Notes under the pieces: model-generated
Seen by the model: the letters and a program-made list of their open reading frames with translations, nothing else
What the model was told of the DNA's origin: nothing
Databases searched by the model: none
NCBI GenBank assembly: GCA_964596165.1
Contig: CAZQTW010000003.1
Location: 1-64,000, forward strand
DNA: 64,000 nt
Direction: 5' to 3'
Origin: CAYUQT01 sp964596165
GTDB lineage: Bacteria; Planctomycetota; Phycisphaerae; UBA1845; JAFGLZ01
Position numbers and translations under genes: made by a program
Shown here: positions 63,263 through 64,000 of the stretch, piece after piece
How positions within the stretch are numbered: the first letter of the stretch is position 1
Layout of the letters: every line of letters begins with the position of its first letter

Positions 63263-64000
63263 ATGGGCAGGATTGCAGACGCATTGAGAAGGGCGGAAGA
63301 GGAACGAACGCTATCCGCCTCGATATCGCGTCCGGGCGCCCGGGCGGTCGGCGGCGTCGCCGTGGCGGAGGGAGAGGCGTCCGAGATCGCCCGGCCGCCT
63401 CGTTTGGGGCTCCGCCCCGACACTCCACCGACCTCGGAGAGCCGCACCCGCACCGGTTTTTCTCCGGAGACCGCCGGGCGTGGGACCGACCCGGCGCTGG
63501 TGGCACTGCGGGGCTATGACTCGATGCTTGTGGAGCAGTACCGTGCCCTGCGGACGCGATTGCTGAGCCAGAGCGGACGGGCGCGGTCCCAGGTCATCGC
63601 CATCACGAGCACGCTTTCCGGTGAAGGAAAGACCGTCACCACCGCGAATCTGGGTTGCGTCATGGCGGAAGTCAAGCACCTGCGGATATTGCTGGCCGAT
63701 GCCGATTTCAGAAAGACGCGATTGGGGGGCCTGTTCGGGCTGAAGTCAAGCCCCGGTTTGGTGGAGGTGCTTCAGGATCGCACCACGCTCGACGAATCGG
63801 TTCAGAAAACCCAAGTGCCCAACCTCGACCTCATGGCGGCGGGAAACACCCAGGGAGTGAATCCCGCGGAGTTGCTGAGTTCCAAGCGAGCGGCGGCCGT
63901 CTTCGACGAACTCAAGGATCGATACAACTACGTTTTGGTCGACACGCCGCCGTGTGGTGACGTGGCCGATGCGGGAATCGTGGGGCAAGTCGCCGACGGC
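63263..64000 (+). CDS. Capsular/exopolysaccharide BY-kinase, partial (3' end outside window)
   Basis: The frame from ATG 63263 (MGRIADALRRAEEERTLSAS), preceded by GGAGAGG, stays open to the last base of the window, so at least 246 codons are present. Walker A is TSTLSGEGKTVTTANLG, Walker A' is LLADADFRKTRLGGLFG and Walker B is NYVLVDTPPCGDV, the three ATP-binding motifs of bacterial tyrosine kinases. It should control polymerisation by phosphorylating itself together with the Wzz-type protein upstream. The C-terminal tyrosine cluster is not in the window. Confidence 0.9.
   Translation, partial: MGRIADALRRAEEERTLSASISRPGARAVGGVAVAEGEASEIARPPRLGLRPDTPPTSESRTRTGFSPETAGRGTDPALVALRGYDSMLVEQYRALRTRLLSQSGRARSQVIAITSTLSGEGKTVTTANLGCVMAEVKHLRILLADADFRKTRLGGLFGLKSSPGLVEVLQDRTTLDESVQKTQVPNLDLMAAGNTQGVNPAELLSSKRAAAVFDELKDRYNYVLVDTPPCGDVADAGIVGQVADG

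Overview
The window is GC-rich bacterial DNA that looks like a member of the Planctomycetota, most likely class Phycisphaerae. This is inferred from gene content, not from a marker-gene search. The pointers are a prepilin-like protein with a C-terminal H-x9-DG motif, a DUF1080-ThuA fusion, Gfo/Idh/MocA dehydrogenases (one with a Tat signal), a giant von Willebrand A protein next to MoxR, a large HEAT-repeat secreted protein, and a KAP NTPase fused to a formylglycine-generating-enzyme (FGE) domain. About 40 genes are present and coding density is high. Start codons other than ATG are common.

Layout. 1-10001 (+): the tail of an unidentified gene, a lipoprotein and permease resembling an iron ABC importer but with no ATPase gene beside them, an NHL beta-propeller lipoprotein, a 1045-residue VWA membrane protein, MoxR, and a glycosidase-like TIM-barrel protein. 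10135-25620 (-): a catabolic and secreted-enzyme block with two tandem glycerophosphodiester phosphodiesterases, a nitrilase-family amidase, two overlapping amidohydrolase-fold genes (one lacking its metal ligands), a DUF4861 protein, a class III aminotransferase, a Gfo/Idh dehydrogenase, an SSS sodium symporter, a stub of a lost FG-GAP gene, a HEAT protein and a second Gfo/Idh protein. 25802-27043 (-): an HD-GYP protein with a damaged HD motif. 27427-32563 (+): DUF1080-ThuA, a prepilin-like protein and a GH78-type alpha-L-rhamnosidase. 32585-35633 (-): a nucleotidyltransferase-like gene and a KAP-FGE gene broken by one in-frame TGA just before its Walker A motif. The 3' end of the KAP-FGE gene looks like the variable region of a diversity-generating retroelement. 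36023-38837 (+): two UroD-family proteins flanking an L-rhamnose mutarotase.

38885-64000 is mostly housekeeping and envelope genes: rpsA with a recognisable promoter and structured leader, a primary-type sigma factor, a sialidase-like protein, a ClpC-N-domain-only protein split by an in-frame TAA, an RND/MMPL exporter, a diguanylate cyclase, metK, an unknown gene, a membrane glycosyltransferase with TPRs, uvrA and pyk. The window ends in an exopolysaccharide locus: an ExeA-like ATPase, a Wza-type export lipoprotein, a Wzz/GumC-type chain-length protein and a BY-kinase cut off by the window edge.

Biologically, the first two-thirds suggests an organism that attacks plant or algal polysaccharides (rhamnosides, oxidised 3-keto sugars, sialidase-type substrates). 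The last part is exopolysaccharide export. The most unusual items are the stop-interrupted KAP-FGE gene with its DGR-like tail, the stop-interrupted Clp-N protein, and the two signalling or hydrolase genes that keep their fold but lose catalytic residues.
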